NCBI GenBank assembly: GCA_030616365.1
Contig: JAUWXM010000003.1
Span: 1-34,665, forward strand
Reading direction: 5' to 3'
Source: a bacterium
GTDB lineage: Bacteria > UBP18 > UBA7526
DNA length: 34,665 nucleotides
The translations under genes were made by a program, and so were the position numbers. The notes below the pieces were generated by a model. The model was not told the origin of the DNA. It made no database searches and saw only the letters and a program-made list of their open reading frames with translations. Numbering within the stretch: the first letter of the stretch is position 1; the number at the start of each line of letters is the position of its first letter. Below are positions 30,635-34,665 of this stretch, one piece after another.

Positions 30635-32860
30635 TTATCTAGGCTTCTCTTTCTTAAGCGTCCGAAGGTATTGTCGGGCTGTCCTATAGTTGGGGTCGGT
30701 TCTTGATACTTTCTTAAACTCGCTCCCGGCCTTCTCGTACTCACCTTTTTTGTAATAGGCCAGGCCCATATTACAGTGGACGCCGAGGAAATCGGAATCC
30801 AATTTCAGTGCTTCCTCGAATTCCTTGAGCGCCTCATCATAACGGCCCTGCTCACCATAGGTCGCCCCCAGGTTATTGTGGGGGCTGGGAAAGTGGGGAT
30901 CGAGTGTTATGGCCTTTTCGAAGTTCTGGATGGCCTCCCCAAACCGCCCCTTCTTGGCATAAACAACCCCCAGATTGTCATAGGCTGAGGTAAAATCAGG
31001 ATTGATCTCTATGGCTCGCTCATAAGACTCTATCGCCTGGTCGTACATCTCATATTCCTGGAACATAAGCCCCAAGTTATAGTGGACTTCCATTGTATAC
31101 CAGCCTGCCTGACTAGCCTTCTTCGCCTCTTCCATCATTTGTTTAAAATCTTTTTCCATCCCGTAGTGTTGGGCTAAGGAATGGTGATAGATGGCTACTA
31201 TCTCGTTACTCTCTATATCCTTGAAGACTTTCTCATCGTCTACCCCCCGCAGGGTATAGCGACTATAATAATCCGGCTCTTTCCTGAGAGGACTTCCCTT
31301 TTTCACCAAACGATAGACCAGTCCGCTGACCCTCAATTCGTAATCCGGGATTTGGGATATATCCTTTCTCGTCCCATAGTAGACCGGCCGGAGGGTGGTG
31401 GTCGCTATCTCCCTCTCCACCCTGTTCTTCTGGGCTACCCACTCCTTCTTGGTCCACTTCTTATCTGTTCTATAAAAGCCGTAGATATCCTCGAAGAGGT
31501 TGCCCATGCGATCGTAGACCGTGACATCCGGCCGTTTGTTCTCCACTAATTTCAGATAGGCCATAGAGAAGGCGATATTATCCCCATAAATAAAGAGGAT
31601 GGCATCTCTATCTAAAGTATTTAAGATATTCATACCATAGTCATAGGCTAAGTAGTGGTGGCTGTGATCATTGAAAAAGTAGTTATTACGGAGGGGGAAG
31701 ATGGGAAGGATGAGTATCAAGAGAGCGCTTAAGAAGCGATAGGTTCTGGGGTTGGCCCCCAACCTCTCACTATAGCCCTTCCCCTTAACCCAGAGACACT
31801 CTATTCCATAACCAATCCATAGAGTAAGAACAATAAAGGAGGGAATAAAACGGATGGGAAAGTCATCAGGTACATCCTTTAATTTACCTACAGCGGCATA
31901 AGCCAATCCAAGAAATAGAAATATTACTAAAGTAATCACAAACCAGCGCCTATTATTTTTGAACATTCTCACCGCACCTAGCAAGCCTAACCAGCTAATA
32001 TATACTGGTATTTCTCTTGACCATATCTTAAAGTATGTCCCGATAGAATTTAAAGAAGTTTGAATAATATTTTTTGACAATACGAATCCATAATTCAACG
32101 GTCCGGGAACTATGGAGGTACTACTTTTAATATATTGCCTGCGCATAATATGGGCTAAGAAACGCTCCCAAGTCTGGGGGTTCCCCCAATCGATGGGTGG
32201 ATTGGCCAGGGAGCGTAAGGGAAGATAGAGATAAACGATTAAGCCTAATAAGAAAAAAAGAAACATAATGGTTAATTGCTTAACTTCTCTAATCATTCTC
32301 CAATTAACCAAGAGTACCCAGAAGATAAATACTGGAGCCAGATACAACAGAGATAGATGAATGGTCAAACTCAAACCATAGATGAGACAAGCTCCATAGA
32401 GGTATTTGCTTTCCTGCTTCTCCTGCCACAATAATAGCAGGAAAATGGCAATAAGCATGAACAAAATGAGTAAGGTATATACTTCAGCAATAACCGCTAT
32501 TGACCAAAAACATTTGCTAAAGGCTACAAGTAATGCCGTAACTATAGCAGGAATGATAATGTTAGAGGTTTTCCTCATTATCAGGTAAACCAGGACCACG
32601 GCACAGGAAGCAAAGAAGGCACTGGAGAGATTAACCCGCCAGGCGATGTTCCCTATGGGGATGAGGGTGAATAGTCGAGCGAGGAGGCACCAGAGGGGAA
32701 AGCCCGGGGGATGGGGGATGCCCAAAAGATAGGCGCTAGCGATGAGTTCCCCGCTATCCGCAACATAAAGAGTAGGACAGAGGGTCTTGAGATAGATTGC
32801 GAATGAGATAGAGAATATTAGAAGAGATATCCAGATATCTTTTCTTCTCAAATCTTCCAT
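30635..32860 (-). CDS. DUF2723 GT-C-like membrane protein with C-terminal TPRs
   Basis: 741 residues. The N-terminal DUF2723 region (protein O-mannosyltransferase-like GT-C fold) shows LCPTLYVADSGELIASAYLL, with the acidic D-S-G-E pair after the first helix, then GIPHPPGFPLWCLLARL and about ten membrane segments. The middle domain contains LDRDAILFIYGDNIAFSMAYL and NKRPDVTVYDRMGNLFEDIY. Residues about 575-740 are four TPRs (AIESYERAIEINPDFTSAYD). Eukaryotic relatives (TMEM260) mannosylate extracellular protein domains, so a protein- or lipid-glycosylation role is plausible. AAAGG lies before the ATG. A close paralog lies directly upstream, offset by 2231 bases. Confidence 0.85.
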   Translation of the reverse strand: MEDLRRKDIWISLLIFSISFAIYLKTLCPTLYVADSGELIASAYLLGIPHPPGFPLWCLLARLFTLIPIGNIAWRVNLSSAFFASCAVVLVYLIMRKTSNIIIPAIVTALLVAFSKCFWSIAVIAEVYTLLILFMLIAIFLLLLWQEKQESKYLYGACLIYGLSLTIHLSLLYLAPVFIFWVLLVNWRMIREVKQLTIMFLFFLLGLIVYLYLPLRSLANPPIDWGNPQTWERFLAHIMRRQYIKSSTSIVPGPLNYGFVLSKNIIQTSLNSIGTYFKIWSREIPVYISWLGLLGAVRMFKNNRRWFVITLVIFLFLGLAYAAVGKLKDVPDDFPIRFIPSFIVLTLWIGYGIECLWVKGKGYSERLGANPRTYRFLSALLILILPIFPLRNNYFFNDHSHHYLAYDYGMNILNTLDRDAILFIYGDNIAFSMAYLKLVENKRPDVTVYDRMGNLFEDIYGFYRTDKKWTKKEWVAQKNRVEREIATTTLRPVYYGTRKDISQIPDYELRVSGLVYRLVKKGSPLRKEPDYYSRYTLRGVDDEKVFKDIESNEIVAIYHHSLAQHYGMEKDFKQMMEEAKKASQAGWYTMEVHYNLGLMFQEYEMYDQAIESYERAIEINPDFTSAYDNLGVVYAKKGRFGEAIQNFEKAITLDPHFPSPHNNLGATYGEQGRYDEALKEFEEALKLDSDFLGVHCNMGLAYYKKGEYEKAGSEFKKVSRTDPNYRTARQYLRTLKKEKPR

Positions 32861-32865
32861 ATCCT

Positions 32866-34665
32866 TTATCTAGGCTTCTCTTTCTTAAGCGTCCGAAGGT
32901 AGTGTCGGGATACCCTATAGTGGGGGTCGGTTCTTGATACCTTCTTAAACTCGTGCCGGGCCATCTCCCAATCACCCTTTTTGTAATAGGCCAGTCCCAT
33001 ATTACAGTAGACGCCCATGAAATCGGAATCGAGTTTCAGTACTTTCTCGAATTCCTTGAGCGCTTTATCATAACGGCCCTGCTCGCCATAGGTCGCCCCC
33101 AGGTTATTGTGGGGGCTGGGAAAGTCCGGATCAAGTGCTATGGCCTCTTCAAAGTTCTGGATGGCCTCTTCAAACCGCCCCTTCCTGGCATAGATGACCC
33201 CCAGATTGTTATAGGCTGAGGTAAAATCAGGATTGATCTCTATGGCCTTCTCATAGGCCTCTATGGCCTGGTCATATATTCTTTTTGCATCGTATATGAG
33301 GCCGAAGTTATAGTGAATTCCAGCGATATCCCATCTGGCCTCACCGGCCTTCTTGACCTCTGCTACCGCCCTCGCCAGGTCCTCCTCTTCAAAGTAATGT
33401 TGGGCTAAATGGTAATGGTACTCAGCCACTAGCTCTCGGGACATTTGATCCTTAAATATCGTCTCATCATCCACCCCCCGCAGGGTATAGCGACTATAAT
33501 AATCCGGCTCCTCTCTGGAAGGTGCTCCCTTCTTTGCCACACAGTAGACTAACCCGATATGCTTCAGTTCATAGTCCGGCATAGGGAACATATCCCTTCT
33601 GGGAGAATAATAGACGGGTCGGGAGGTGGTGACCATTATCTCCCTCTCTATCCTATCCTTTCTCTTGAGCCATGTTTCACGTGTCAGGTCAGAAGGACGG
33701 ATATCGCGGGTCTGATAGATATCCTCAAAGAGGTTTCCTGATCGGTCATAGATAGTAATATCGGGACGTTTATTCTCCACTAACTTGAGATAGGTCATGG
33801 AGAAGGAGATGTTGTCCCCATGCATGAATAGTATGGCGTCCTCGTCTAAAGTGGCCAGGACATTCATCCCATAGTCATAGGCCAGGAAGTGCCTACTGCG
33901 ATCATTGAATGGGTAGTTGGTGAGGAGGGAGGAGATGGGAAGGGCGAGTATCAGGAGGCTGCTCAAGAAGGAGTAGTATCTGGAGTGAGCGGTCAATCTC
34001 CTGTTCCATTGAGCTCCCTTAATCAGGAGATACCTTATCCCATAGCCCACCCAGAGGGTGAAAAAGAAGAAAGAAGGAAGGGTGGAACCGAATTGTATCA
34101 AGAGGTTGACCACCACCCCGGTCAATAGATAGCTTGAGAGGGTAACAAAGAACCAGGCCCTCCTCTCTCTGAATAGGGCAATGAGACCTACAAAGGCAAG
34201 CCAGCTGATATAGGGAGGCATCTCCTGGTATAGCTGTCTCAGGCAGGGCGAGAGGCGGTGCAGAATCATGAGCCATTTCTGGGTAAGGAGGGTGATGGGA
34301 GCGAAGAGAAAGAGGGTCTCGCCACCCCCATACTGTTTGCCAACCACATGGGCCCAGAAGCGACTCAGGGTCTGGGGATTTCCCCAATCAATGGCTGGGT
34401 TGTGGAGGGACCTCAGGGGGAGGTAGAGATAGAGAAGCAAGCCCAGCAGGAGGAGAAAGAAACATAGGGTGAGGCGTCTAATGTCCTTTATGAGCCGCCA
34501 ATCGGTAAAGAGGAGCCAGGGAATGAAGATGGGGAGAAAGACGAGCGTATGGCGATGTATCGCCAGGCTCAGGCCAAAGATGAGGGAGGCGAGATAGAGA
34601 TAATTAAATTCTTTTTTTTCGCTCCAGAGGAGGAGGAGATAGAAGAGCACCGCCATGAGTAATAT
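32866..34665 (-). CDS. DUF2723-TPR membrane protein, tandem paralog (5' end missing)
   Basis: Open to the window edge. The first methionine at 34656 aligns with an internal position of the neighbouring paralog, so about 140 N-terminal residues, including the D-S-G-E motif, lie outside the window. The visible part keeps the last membrane segments, LDEDAILFMHGDNISFSMTY, NKRPDITIYDRSGNLFEDIY and PDYYSRYTLRGVDDETIF, and then four TPRs ending LRTLKKEKPR exactly as in the neighbour. Only 5 bases separate its stop from the next ATG. It probably shares function with its twin, perhaps with a different acceptor or donor. Confidence 0.85.
   Translation of the reverse strand: MLLMAVLFYLLLLWSEKKEFNYLYLASLIFGLSLAIHRHTLVFLPIFIPWLLFTDWRLIKDIRRLTLCFFLLLLGLLLYLYLPLRSLHNPAIDWGNPQTLSRFWAHVVGKQYGGGETLFLFAPITLLTQKWLMILHRLSPCLRQLYQEMPPYISWLAFVGLIALFRERRAWFFVTLSSYLLTGVVVNLLIQFGSTLPSFFFFTLWVGYGIRYLLIKGAQWNRRLTAHSRYYSFLSSLLILALPISSLLTNYPFNDRSRHFLAYDYGMNVLATLDEDAILFMHGDNISFSMTYLKLVENKRPDITIYDRSGNLFEDIYQTRDIRPSDLTRETWLKRKDRIEREIMVTTSRPVYYSPRRDMFPMPDYELKHIGLVYCVAKKGAPSREEPDYYSRYTLRGVDDETIFKDQMSRELVAEYHYHLAQHYFEEEDLARAVAEVKKAGEARWDIAGIHYNFGLIYDAKRIYDQAIEAYEKAIEINPDFTSAYNNLGVIYARKGRFEEAIQNFEEAIALDPDFPSPHNNLGATYGEQGRYDKALKEFEKVLKLDSDFMGVYCNMGLAYYKKGDWEMARHEFKKVSRTDPHYRVSRHYLRTLKKEKPR

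Overview
ORGANISM. The window looks like a fragment from an uncultivated, anaerobic, diderm bacterium. It has nine radical SAM genes, ferredoxin-type Fe-S proteins and no oxygen-using enzyme, a lipoprotein and secreted proteins, type IV pilus minor pilins, and TPR-tailed GT-C membrane proteins. Short tandem repeats and palindromic elements lie both between and inside genes. This resembles Omnitrophota and related candidate phyla, but no marker gene (rRNA, ribosomal protein) is present, so placement is only a guess. No tRNA, rRNA, CRISPR array or transposase was seen.

LAYOUT. (1) 1-535, minus strand: 5' part of a YfhO-like membrane protein. Its promoter is back to back with that of the plus-strand genes. 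(2) 720-5699, plus strand: an aldo/keto reductase with two 4Fe-4S clusters, a membrane methyltransferase of the isoprenylcysteine methyltransferase type, and two B12-binding radical SAM proteins (types A and B). (3) 19901-5708, minus strand: a compact run of twelve genes, most overlapping or nearly touching. In transcription order they are an FAD oxidoreductase, a SPASM-like radical SAM, a COG1964 (tetraether-synthase-like) radical SAM, a pair of U32-family Fe-S proteins resembling UbiU and UbiV, two B12 radical SAMs, a GT2 glycosyltransferase, a GNAT acetyltransferase, a SPASM-like radical SAM, and a second A+B pair of B12 radical SAMs that converges on the first. (4) 20000-20869: a PaaX-like regulator (winged helix plus Cas2-like domain), with CGATCG-centred sites upstream and one inside its 3' end. 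(5) 20900-21870: repeat-rich DNA holding 65-bp and 41-bp tandem repeats, a copied pilin-gene tail and a palindromic repeat. (6) 21870-25827, minus strand: secreted and surface proteins (permuted NlpC/P60-like protein with LamG-like domain, beta-propeller lipoprotein, HEAT-repeat protein). (7) 26102-34665, minus strand: four minor pilin genes preceded by an O-antigen-ligase-like protein and two tandem DUF2723-TPR membrane proteins, the last cut by the window end.

HOW IT MAY WORK. Regions 2-4 look like one uncharacterised anaerobic biosynthetic pathway. B12 radical SAM enzymes could methylate or rearrange unactivated carbons, the U32 pair could carry out oxygen-independent hydroxylation, and the FAD enzyme, glycosyltransferase, acetyltransferase and membrane methyltransferase could tailor the product. 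A lipid or isoprenoid-like substrate is attractive because of the COG1964 and ICMT-type proteins, but this is inference. The PaaX-like gene, directly upstream on the same strand, is the obvious candidate regulator. Region 7 may be a minor pilin set with its own glycosylation machinery.

GENOME DYNAMICS. A palindromic element with a 5-bp target duplication sits in frame inside a prepilin leader and leaves a usable cleavage site. The O-antigen-ligase-like gene carries four 7- or 8-bp tandem repeats inside its coding sequence. The DUF2723 genes are a tandem duplication with a period of 2231 bp.
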